Assembly (NCBI GenBank): GCA_028023455.1
Contig: JAQFVV010012416.1
Span: 2,659,767 to 2,723,766 of the forward strand
From: Epiperipatus broadwayi
Lineage: Eukaryota; Onychophora; Udeonychophora; Euonychophora; Peripatidae
DNA length: 64,000 bases
Direction: 5' to 3'
Part shown: positions 20,137 to 30,400 of the stretch, piece by piece
Numbering within the stretch: the first letter of the stretch is position 1
Layout: each line of letters starts with the position of its first letter
The notes under the pieces: model-generated
Seen by the model: only the letters and a program-made list of their open reading frames with translations
Told to the model about the DNA's origin: nothing
The model's database searches: none
Translations under genes and position numbers: made by a program

Positions 20137-20315
20137 TATGCCAGATAGCAGTGCATCCTGTAGGGTCATATCCAAAATCCTCAGACTAGATTCAAAATCA
20201 TTGGTTTGATCAATAAGTATCTTTGAATCTTGGTTCTCACTGATGAAAGTGATAAACTCGAAACTTGTTTGGGGATTTTGAATAGGATTGGACAGGATAG
20301 GGATTTATTAAACAT
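20137..20315. mobile_element. diverged palindromic hammerhead element
   Basis: The left side TATCCAAAATCCTCAGACTAGATTC mirrors the right side CGAAACTTGTTTGGGGATTTTGAATA, with TCCTGT...GACAGGA further out. The plan is that of family B, but most positions differ. The plus arm has an intact ribozyme core. The minus arm (about 20215-20167) has TTGATCA and GAAT in place of CTGATGA and GAAA and is a relic. Confidence 0.65.
20228..20278 (+). ncRNA. type I hammerhead ribozyme, third stem II variant
   Basis: Inner stem I TTCTCA pairs with TGGGGA using G-U pairs. Core CTGATGA (20240-20246), stem II A-AGT-GATAA-ACT-C (three pairs, 5-nt loop, mismatched first position as in family B), GAAA (20260-20263), ACTTGT, T17 (20269), TGGGGA. 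Stem II AGT/ACT replaces family B GGC/GCC, with both strands changed together. This supports structure over chance. Confidence 0.7.
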
Positions 20316-20319
20316 TATC

Positions 20320-21890
20320 ATCTGCATCTGTCATTATTTGCTAAAACTTATAGGAAGTGACATAGAAAATGTGTAAAAGTAGGCTGTTGAATTAGCATTA
20401 TGTAACCTGGAATCGTGATAGATCTTGTGATACATTTTATATATACAATGCAAAAAATAATCAGAAACTAAATATAAAAACAATATTAGCAGAAATGATG
20501 ATAGATTATATAAATAAATACTGAGGAGGGGGGAGAGTTTGAACACATAATATACATTAAATATTTTTATCAAAAATATTTTATTTTATGAATATAGAAC
20601 TTACAAAATGGCTGCAAGAAATATAACAAGGATTGTAAAAACTTACATGATAAGAAAATATTTGGGTATATTTTGAGGAAGTAAAATAAAATATCACAAG
20701 CCATTTTACATATATAACATTGTTAAATTATATGACTGTCAAGTTGCATTGTTTTTTATGCATTGGATCTTACATGGTCTATTTGTCACATGCTTATCAG
20801 TGTGGTATGATGGTTAAGGAAAAAATGGCTTCCCAAACAAATACAACATGAATGCTGAAAAACAGTAGCAATGATTATAAAAAAGCAATGCTAAACATGA
20901 AGAATATTATAAAAAGTTGACAATAAAAAAGTTCACTTAATAAAATAAAAAAGGATAAAATGACTCAAAATTATCAAAAATGTCAAAAGATGTTCAAACA
21001 AGTATCATTTATTCACATGGACCCCATTCTAACCCATCTATCTGATGTACCGTATACTTATAAAAATTGAAATCTGTAAAATGTTATATAATAAAATCAG
21101 TTAACCATATATAATAGTGTATATACTGTTAAGCACTTGATATAATTTATAATCATACTATGGCAATATATGCAACGAAATAGTGTGAGCAACATATCAA
21201 TTTATTTAAGAAGTAAATTTATGGAGTACCATTTGATTGGAAGAAAGGATAATGGTATCACAACTTATGTTCATCCCAATATATTTCAACCACTTTGAAT
21301 TAAACTTGAAATTTATTTTATCAATACATATTATATAAGATTCATCCATTTTTTATTTTTGAGAATCAATCAGCTACTTTTTATATGTCACTGGAGACAG
21401 AGAGGCAATTTTGACCTATTTAAGACAACAAATATGACTATAGCACTATAATTTAATTTATAACTTACATAAATACATTCATGTGAAGTATCAAAGTAAA
21501 AACTGTGGTTAATTGAAGATTTAATTATGTAAAATATATTTTTTAACATAAGAGATAACTCAATCAGATATTAATATTTTAAAAATATAATAAGAAATAA
21601 TATGAAATATAGTTAATACAGCAATCAAGTTTAAAAAAAATATTAAAAATAAGTAAAATGTGGTGTGATTATGTTTTACAATATAATTCTCAAATCTTAT
21701 ATTATGAGAGCTTGTTTTAAAATCTCATGGTTTAAATATTATATTACATAAAATGCCAAAATCAAATTAGATTTCAAAAATAAAATATTTTACTAATTTC
21801 CACTGAAATAATTTTTTATTGTTTCAGAGATATACTATAAAATATGAATTCCAATTTTTTTTAGATCAGAGAAATCATAAAAAAAATATA
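20320..21890. other. AT-rich non-coding stretch
   Basis: No gene or named repeat is seen. The minus frame at 20334-20573 is low-complexity and hydrophobic only because of base composition. Confidence 0.55.
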
Positions 21891-21894
21891 TGTC

Positions 21895-22255
21895 AATAAA
21901 CATCACATGACCACCACTTCTTATGCTTGTGTATAACTGTTTTAAAACAGGCAAAACACACTATATGTATTGCCACACACAGTAAGCTAGAGTAATCAAT
22001 GGATGCCAGAAGGCTTGTGCATAAAATCCCCATCTAGTGCCTACTCATCCAATATCCCCAGACTAGTTTCTGGCTTGTGGCCTTTGTCAGTGAGGAGACT
22101 TGGATCTGAGAACACTGCACCTAGATCTTAGGATCTAATGCAACCCTTAGAATCTAATGCAACCAGATGGGGATTTTATGCACAAGCTTCTGGCATCCAT
22201 TAATTACTCTAGATTGCTGTGTGGCAATACATATAGTGAGTTTTGCCTGTTTTAA
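21895..22255. mobile_element. palindromic family B element, copy 3
   Basis: The left end AAACATCACATGACCACCAC, TTCTTATGCTTGTGTATAAC, AAACAGGCAAAACACACTAT is the complement of the right end of copy 1. The right arm ends GTGTGGCAATACATATAGTG and AGTTTTGCCTGTTTTAA. The right arm is shortened: after AATGCAACC it jumps to GATGGGGATTTTATGCACAA, so only the left arm carries the ribozyme segment. Confidence 0.85.
22047..22105 (-). ncRNA. hammerhead ribozyme relic, family B copy 3
   Basis: Minus strand: ATCCAAGTCTCCTCA, core CTGACAA (G8 changed to A), stem II A-GGC-CACAA-GCC-A, GAAA, ACTAGT, C17, TGGGGATATTGGAT. All pairing elements are intact but the catalytic guanosine is lost. Confidence 0.6.
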
Positions 22256-22517
22256 AAAAATATATGCTTGAAATCTCATAAATTAACTATTTTAAACATT
22301 CATTAACTTCAATTACGATTCTCAATGAAATGCATTATTGTCATGTTGTTAGCATGCATTAATGCTATCTATGGTGTAAAAAACAAAAAATATTACATGT
22401 TCTGGCTTGACTTTGGCAAATGTTCTTTATTCAGATTTGAAAAAAATGGCAATACCAATTACTCTATATAAAAAAAGATTAGAATGTTCTAAAACCAAAT
22501 TAAATATAATGAAACAA

Positions 22518-22830
22518 TTAAAACATCACTATGACCACTATTTCATATGCTTACACATGCTGCTAATAAGATTACCAAACTCTCCATACAATAAAGCCAC
22601 CAAGTGCAAACTTTTAGAAGGTTGCATTAGATCTTAAAATCTTGATTCAGTGCTCTCAGATCCAAGGCTCCTCACTGATAAAAACAACAAGTTAGAAACT
22701 ACTCTGGGAATTAAACCACTAAACATCACACTATCACCATCTCTTATGCTAGCGGTGAGTTTTAGTCTGGGAAGGTTGGATGAGTAGGCACTAGATAGGG
22801 ATTTGGTGGCACTACTGTATTTGGTAATCT
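22518..22830. mobile_element. palindromic family B element, copy 4, rearranged
   Basis: It starts AAACATCACTATGACCACTA and ATGCTTACACATG. It includes GCATTAGATCTTAAAATCTT, the ribozyme segment and an internal second AAACATCACACTATCACCAT. It ends TTGGATGAGTAGGCACTAGA and GTGGCACTACTGTATTTGG. The internal repeat of the terminal block suggests a nested or template-switched copy. Confidence 0.7.
22660..22710 (+). ncRNA. hammerhead ribozyme relic with a fourth stem II
   Basis: ATCCAA, CTCCTCA, core CTGATAA (G8 to A), stem II A-AAC-AACAA-GTT-A (three pairs), GAAA, ACTACT, C17, TGGGA. Stem II has again changed on both strands relative to the family consensus. The 3' stem I outer strand is missing. 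Confidence 0.5.
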
Positions 22831-22834
22831 TATT

Positions 22835-24510
22835 AAATATAATAAAATCAAGAATAATAATTTAAACACTGTTGGGCAACATTAAAATAATTGCAAATAA
22901 AAATTAATAATAACACAAAGTGTGTTGTTATAATATCTTTAGTTACCTACGAGTTACAAAAGATTAGATTTTAAAGGTTGTGATGTAAGTTGCTTTTTGC
23001 CATAAGTTACTAAAATCTATACTAAAATAAATGATTGATCCTTATTTAAGAAAACAATGTAGATAAAATTTATCAAAACTATCATGCTTTTTTTTAATAA
23101 AAACATTTTTAAGTATTTATTTATCTTACGGATTTTTTTTTAAGTATCGCACTAATCATGAACATTATAAAAAAATGTGGAATTATTCTAACCAGAAGAT
23201 AAACTGATGAATGGCTTTATCAATTCTACCATTATGTGCTTAGATTTCCAGTCATTAACTGTATTCATGATTTATGTTTTTTCACAACCATCCGAGATTG
23301 TTATTAAATTCCATTTTTAAAGCCAATTACCACATGGATATATCACAAATTAATTGATGAAATTATCAGTTTCATTTAAGATGACCATGACCAACTGGTT
23401 TTATTATTAAAACACAAAAATAAAATTGTTTAAGGCCTTACAAGCATAAGAAAGTTTGAGACAGAATGGGGGGGGGGTTACACATTCAAATAAGGGATTT
23501 TGATTAGGTGGAAGTCTTAAGTAATGAAACTAAGTTTTGAATAAGTGATAGATAAGTCTGGGCTATTTATATTCTTTATAAACGAATATTTGTATATTAG
23601 GGTTATTTCTACAGGTAAAAAAAATTATCAATATCCATTTCTATCTGTATCGATTTTTTTTTTAAGTTTACAACTACGCAATTTATATTAATTTAATAAT
23701 TACGATTATAATGTCAAACTAATAATAAGCAGAACCCTGTATAGTTTAGTGCAAAAATAGATTTCTGGATTCTGGAGGTCCAGATAATCACAGCTTAAGG
23801 CTTATCACTTCTGGTTGCTCAAACTTCCTATAATTCCTTAGCAATAAAATATTCAATTATTCTGCCTTATGCAGTTTGGTGCAGCAGCGGAGTATGAAAT
23901 CTGAGATCTCTCTTCAGCGCCTCTCATTTTCGCTGCTCAACATTTTATGAATTTCCAAGTGATAAATCATTTGAATAATTATATTTATTTAGAATAAACA
24001 TTTAAAGTTTAAAGCAAAAAAAGACATGGCTTTTTGGCATAAATAAATTTTGACATTCTGTTAATTTTGCAATATGCAATATATGAATAATTGTAATAAA
24101 TAATAAAAATTATATACAACAGCTATATAAATATATGCATATTTATAATAATTACATATAAAAAACTTTTTTCAACACATATGTTTTATGCCCTTTTCAA
24201 TTGTTAATCATCTATTTTAATGTTAATCAGTTATTCCAATAGTTTAAACTTTTCTTGAAAAAAAAATTAATTTAATATAAATAATATGTACAACACCTAT
24301 ATTAAGAAAAGTTTTTAGTATGCATGTTGTATATATTTTTTATATTGAATAACCAATTATTTCAGATAGAATACAATTTAGTGTTCTAGAATAAGTTCTA
24401 TAATGTATGTATTATTTATGCTGCACATTGTTATGCTATACAGTCAATTCTTTGAAGTTATATTACATGAAAGTTTTATTCTATTTTACTGATGTTTTTG
24501 GTGTTCTATC
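22835..24510. other. AT-rich stretch with two faint family E-like heads
   Basis: TATAGTTTAGTGCAAAAATA (about 23740) and GCAGTTTGGTGCAGCAGCGG (about 23872) resemble the head of family E. The B-box parts are not preserved, so these are low-confidence relics. A G-run lies near 23468. No coding sequence. Confidence 0.4.
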
Positions 24511-24524
24511 TGCAATAATTGATA

Positions 24525-25190
24525 ATGGATAAAGAATTTATATCAGTATATTTGTACAAAAGATGGGATGATTGTGTTAAGAGGATTGTTGAGTGTTATA
24601 GTGGTAAGGAATGGGATAAAAGAATAAAAGAATAGATTTATTAATAAAGAATAGGGAGTTAGAGAGATGGAGAAATAGTATGGAGAGTAAAAAGAGTTTA
24701 AATATATATAGAAGTAAACAGAATATTAAGTGCAACTTAATATATGATAATAGTAAGAAAAGCAGTTTATTGTTTAAAGCTCGAACGGGATCTTTGGCAA
24801 CAAGAGAATATACATGTAAATGGAAAAATATGGGTGATTTAGTCTGTAAATTGTGTAAGGAAGGAATAGAAAATATTAAGCAGCTGTTAATTGAATGTAA
24901 ATGTTTGAAAACAGAAAGGGTACATATAATGAAGATATGGAAGAATAAATATGAAAAAAGTGATTATACAGAAAGTGGATTATTGGTTTCTATACTGGGT
25001 TTGGAAAAAGATAATGGGGATTTAGATATTAAGGCTATAGAGTTGACAAAGAATATGTTGTGGAAATGGGATGGGGCAGAATATGGGAAGACTTAGAGTG
25101 GGGAATGGAAAATAAAGTGGCTAACAGGCTTCTCTGGGTATAATCACTGAGTGATTCTTGACTTCATTTAAGGAGAAACCACAGTATATC
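24525..25190 (+). pseudogene. LINE 3' end: RT C-terminus with zinc finger
   Basis: Frame 24680-25096 is open for 138 codons. It contains LLFKARTGSLATREYTCKW, then a zinc-finger-like C-x2-C-x8-H/K...C block (CKLCKEGIENIKQLLIEC), then a helix-rich end. This is the usual C-terminal domain of non-LTR retrotransposon proteins. Upstream, 24540-24680 continues the same protein with stops. After the stop the 3' UTR ends in CACGTCACATCACATAAC. A second copy at 56.43 kb matches closely in protein and UTR. It is 5'-truncated, as is typical of LINEs. The clade is not determined. Confidence 0.8.
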
Positions 25191-25194
25191 ACGT

Positions 25195-25860
25195 CACATC
25201 ACATAACATTAAAATAGATGATTAACTTTTGAAAAGAACATGAAACCATATGCCAAAATCTTTATATGTATAATTATTATTAATATACTTGTATTTATAT
25301 AGATGCCATATATGATTTTTATTATAATTTATATATAAGAACTGCATAACGGATTTCATTAATTTCCATTTTTGATGATATTAATAATTATTTAGTTTCA
25401 CAATGAACAGATATTTCTTTCAAATATTCACTGCACAACCACGCACAAAATAAGAATTAATTTGTAACATTGAAATTTATTAATTTACATTATGTTTTTA
25501 AATAAGTATCAGGTTTTTGGATTTTATAAAAAAGAAAATAGCAGTCACATTAAAAATCAAACTGCATGTAGATTTCAAGTTTTTTCTTATTTTATCAATT
25601 GTCTCAATAACTACTATATTTACTTTTCAAATATTTTATTATTAATACTAGATTTATATTCCTGCGTTTATTTAGCTTTTTTGTTGATGCAAAAATTGCA
25701 TCTTATATATATTAAAACAATTCTCAGACTGTTTTGCAACATTTAAATTATTTTTTTTTATTGAAATAAAAACGGAGTCAAATCAAATTAATATATAATT
25801 TGTTTATACTGATTTTATAACATATTTTTATAGCGAATCCTGGAGAAAAAACGCCAATAC
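25195..25860. other. AT-rich non-coding stretch
   Basis: No gene is seen. The 84-codon frame at 25492 has no recognisable feature. Confidence 0.5.
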
Positions 25861-25874
25861 TTTATGTAAACTTA

Positions 25875-26160
25875 TATGGCTGAAGAGTTGGAGATTGGAG
25901 TAGATTGAAGCCTATCCATTAAAGTATGAAGATTTGCTAACTTAATATAAACTGACCACTGAATATATATGTATGTGGGTATATGAGATGGTGATCCGGA
26001 TCAACTGATGAGTGCTGTTTCAGCACGAAATACGCATGCTGGTGATTATTTATCTTTTCTACATGTGTGTGTGGGCATGTGTGTCAATGGTATGATGAGA
26101 TAGTGTGGATAGTTGAAGGGTGCTTGAAAAATCTGTGTTCAAATCCCCTACATTTATATA
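25875..26160 (+). mobile_element. family C hammerhead element
   Basis: Plus strand: GAAGAGTTGGAGATTGGAGT, GAAGCCTATCCATTAAAGTA, the hammerhead (25990-26050), ATCTTTTCTACATGTGTGTG, GATGAGATAGTGTGGATAGT and the B-box-like GTGTTCAAATCCCC at the end. Same order as the 13.5 and 16.54 kb copies. Confidence 0.8.
25990..26050 (+). ncRNA. type I hammerhead ribozyme, family C, unusual cleavage site
   Basis: Core CTGATGA (26005-26011), stem II GTGCT-GTTTC-AGCAC with five perfect pairs, GAAA, then ATACGCAT and G where H17 should be. The consensus forbids G at the cleavage site. Inner stem I is also altered (ATCAA against CTGGT). The fold is well preserved, but cleavage is predicted to be lost or shifted. 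Confidence 0.7.
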
Positions 26161-26169
26161 CATATAAGA

Positions 26170-27440
26170 AAGGATTTTGTTTTTAAGCGGAAAGAATATT
26201 TGAGGCCTCATCTAAAAATATAAAAGACAGTAGTTATAAAATTTTGGTTGATTAATCTTTTACTTTTCTTCGTGCATTATTTTCTTAAGTATTTTTTTTA
26301 AATATCTGCATTGAATGAATACATACAAATACATCACTCTTTACAATTTTAATATAAGGTTATATATATATTATGTAATAGATGAATTACCCATCACATT
26401 TTTTATAATAGAACTTTTCGAGTTTTGCTACTTCAAAATTATCAATAATTATTGTAATCCAATAAATTGGGTCACGTAGTTTTCATAAACATTGATAAAT
26501 TAAATGGCTCCAATTGTAAACCTTAGACAATTTTTTGTTGTTTCAAAATTGAAAAAGTTTGTTTATCGCTTTCTTTAGAAATCAGTATTGCTGAAAATAA
26601 TTTCAAAATAGTTTCTACATTAGGAAAAGTCGATTGAAAATCATATCAGTTAATTCAAATCATTTTAATATATATATATTAATGGTTGAAAATTTGGGCT
26701 TCTCTTCCCTCTGATGTAGAGCCTCAGGTATCTGCCTCTACTTTTGCGAAAATCCACCATTGTGTATATAGAATGAAAAACCAAATACTTATTATGCAAC
26801 GTAGTACATGTGTCTGTCATGCGTAAAACCTGGTTTTAAAATTGAGACTGATATTCACATAGATTGCCCATGACTTTTTCTAAATTAAAATTTAGACTCT
26901 TATCCAAACTTTCAAAAAATATCTTTTTTTTTTTAAATATTTGTAACACATATTCTTTTCTTTTTTTTTTAAAAAAAAAAAAATATTTATAATAAATCGA
27001 TCCTAAAACTCAGGGCCTACACATATTATCTTATTTGCTCTATGATAGATACACCATTGGTAAATAAAGATAAAATTAAATTTAGTTAGAGGTTAAGATA
27101 AGAATGGAAAAATACCCAAACCATCAACATTTGTCCATTGTCAATCCAGATAAACATGCCTTCTTTATCATTATTCCTTTGCACATTTTAAAAGAGAGAT
27201 CTATGCTCTGCATTAGATTTTTTAAAATTGTTTTGTTTATTTGTGTCAAATCTTGTAATCAATTTTCAGTATACTTCTATTGAATGAATTTCATTCAAAT
27301 TTAATATACTTGTTTGTTACTGATGACAATACAATAGGACTATGAAATATTTCAGAAATATCTATTTGGTTGTACAGCCTATCAGTATTAGCAGCAGAAC
27401 AAATTTCAAAATGTATTGATATCAATTTTAGTAAGTTTTC
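26170..27440. other. AT-rich non-coding stretch
   Basis: No gene is seen. A T-run/A-run block lies at 26925-26985. Confidence 0.55.
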
Positions 27441-27449
27441 AGTGGTATG

Positions 27450-27496
27450 CACTAGATGGCAGTATATTTTTAAAAAATATACTGCCATCTATTGTA
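27450..27496. repeat. near-perfect hairpin with CTAGATGGCAGTA ends
   Basis: TAGATGGCAGTATATTTTT is followed directly by its reverse complement AAAAAATATACTGCCATCTA, a nearly loop-free 40-bp palindrome. ACTAGATGGCGCTATT at 12.66 kb shares the end motif. It looks like a minimal foldback transposon or the joined ends of one. Confidence 0.7.
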
Positions 27497-27499
27497 ATA

Positions 27500-30400
27500 T
27501 TTTGCATCCTCAGATTTTAAATTTGAATATGAACAGTTTTAAAAAGTCTACTGCAAAATATCCAAAGACTAAAAAATAATATACATAAAAAATAGTTTAT
27601 AAAAAAAATGATTTTATTTAAACCCTAAAAATCAAAACATTGTTTTTCTTTAATCAATATTTGGGTTGTTATATGTAACTTGAAATAAAAGCTTGGGGTT
27701 TCTACAAATTCATTAATTCAAGCACTGGTTTTAATAATGTGTCTGAATTAATTAATTTATGGATGCCCCATGCTTTTGTTTCAACTTACATATAACAAAT
27801 TATAGTTAAAGAAAGAAAATATTTTTCTGTGTTTTTTAATACATTATTTATCAAATCAAATAAAAAATCTTGTTGATAAAAAATGTTTGCGCATATTTAC
27901 AGGGATTATTTTCTTTCAATTTGATCTCATCATGACATTACGCATTTATTGTGGGTGTGAAAAGGCCTCCTATCTCCTCTACAATGCAGCTTTAGTACTC
28001 AAGTACCCTAATTTTGCTTAAATATTTTTTTAAATCAGTAGCATTTAATGTTTATTTTAATCAAATTATTCTATTATGTGTTCTTATTAATGTTAATCCT
28101 AGTTTACCACATAACCTAATCATTAATTGTAGCATTTTGAAAAATATTTTGCAGAATTTAATAATATCATAAATCTATATCTTAATGTTCTAAAGCTTTG
28201 GGATGATACACTTGAAAATATAAGTAAACTAATTTTATTTGGCAACATGACTATATATGACTAGTTAAGTTATATCAGAATTTTTCAGTTTTCTTCATGA
28301 AATCATTTTGTTTCATGAGATATTGAATATATAAAAAAACATTTAATTAAATACAAAAAAATTATATATAAGAATACTTTCTAACCTACCCTGTGGCTTG
28401 GGTTCCAAATTATTTTGTAACTACTTCTAATGAATATGTGGGATAATCCATTAGTGAGTATCATCTCATCCAAATATTATTAAACAATAAATTTGCATTG
28501 TAAAATTGAATAATAACCAAGCAAGTTTACTTGTTTTAAATTAATTCAAAATTTATTAACAAATGGATATAAATTTATATATTGTGCCCTTTTCTATAGG
28601 TCAGTAATAGTTTATAACAGTCAATTACTAAAAATTTTAAATTTTAGAATATGTTCTTTAATACATTAATTATAGTTTGTCGATTATATTTTTAAAGTAC
28701 AATTTAAAGCTAAAGAGAATACGTGGTATATAAAATTATAGCGAATCATTTAAAAGTAGTTAAGTAAAGCTTTAAATATTGTTGCATATGGTTGTAAAAG
28801 CTGGCCATATTAAATAACACAGCTATAAATATTAAAAGTATATTTAAAAAAAAGTTCGATTTTAATAGTTTAAAACTTGTAGTAATAAATGTTATATTTT
28901 AAATTTATAGTCATATTTAATAAGCAAAAATTAATATCGTACATTTTAAAAATAAACTTTATGATGGTGAGAATTATATTTAATTCTATATTTTCTAAAT
29001 TATTCTTCCAAATTTTTTATAATTATTTTATATAATATAAAAAGTTGTATCAATTTTATAAATCTGGGCAGAGAAATAGATTAAAAATCGTCTGTCAAAG
29101 TTATTAATCATGTGACTTTCAATGTATACTTTCACACACATGCTTGTTAAAATTTAATAACAAAGTTTGTGTATTATAGAGTTGGATATAATGATTATTT
29201 ATCATAGAAGTGAATATTAAAATATTATGTAGTTATTTCCAAATGCTTAAATGATGTAATAAAGATGAATACATTCATAATATAAAAATTTAATATTTTA
29301 TTTAAATAAAAATAGATAAATTGAATATTAAGAAATGGAATAGGTTATTAAAATTATTTTAAAAGTTATTTTAAATGTTTAAATAGTTTTAATAGAATAA
29401 TAATTGAAGTAAAAGTGGAATTTTAAATAATATTTTTAAATTTTATTATGTCATAGTTTCGAATTTTGAAATTCAATTCTACTTGAAATTGAAAATATGT
29501 AAATTTGTTCTCAAGCTAAAATAAGAATTAACCAATAGGAATAGGTATTCTTACAGACTATAAATATGAATTGCACGGTGGTATAGGGGGAGATTAATAA
29601 TGTATTGAAACTAGAGAAAGATAAATTATAACTATCAAAGAGATAGTATTTATTTAAATTTTTTTTATTTTAGTCAATTTTTTAGTACTTTCTTATCGTT
29701 TTATTTGCAAAAAAAAAAATTAATTGATAATTTTTAAAAATATTTTTGCAAAAAAGAGTTTTAAAATATAATAATTTAGAAACTTCGTACGTACCAGTCG
29801 TATTTTATCTAAAAATTTAACCTAAGCTTCACAATAAAGGATGGATATACTACGAAATAAAATGGATATAAGTTGTAATGCTGAAAAAATGTTTGGAATA
29901 TTTATTGATACAGCTTTATTAATATTTCACCGAAGAACTGTTTTGGTACAAAAAAAAACCACAGCTCGGACATTATACAGAGTCTAAAAAATGTATTGAA
30001 ATGTATTATTTATAAGTTTATCTAAGATTTATTTTAAAATGGTGATAAGACAGTTATGTCTCATGAATTATTTTGTAGAATATTATGTTCAAAGGAGTAA
30101 AGTGTTATATACTTTCTGAAGGTGGCATTTTTTAAAAGTGTTTTCAAGAATTAAAGAAAGAGCCCAGGAAAATATGTAACAGAAGCGTTTTTTGATATTA
30201 AAATATCCATTCTTAGAATTATTTAAAAATGTATTTAGAAAAGATTTGTTTAAAAGTACTTGAAGTTTTTTATTATTAAAAGAGATTTATAAAAAATACC
30301 AAATGAAAGTTTAAATGTATCAAGAAGGAAACATAGAAAAAAAAGTGAACACATAGATGAATAAAAGATGGATCCATGGAAATACAAATAGTACTTAAAA

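Noticed and set aside
23205-23235. CTGATGAATGG as ribozyme core
   Set aside because: No GAAA or stem I partner. A chance heptamer.
27291-27579. Two overlapping frames on opposite strands
   Set aside because: They cross the 27.45 kb hairpin and have no recognisable motif.
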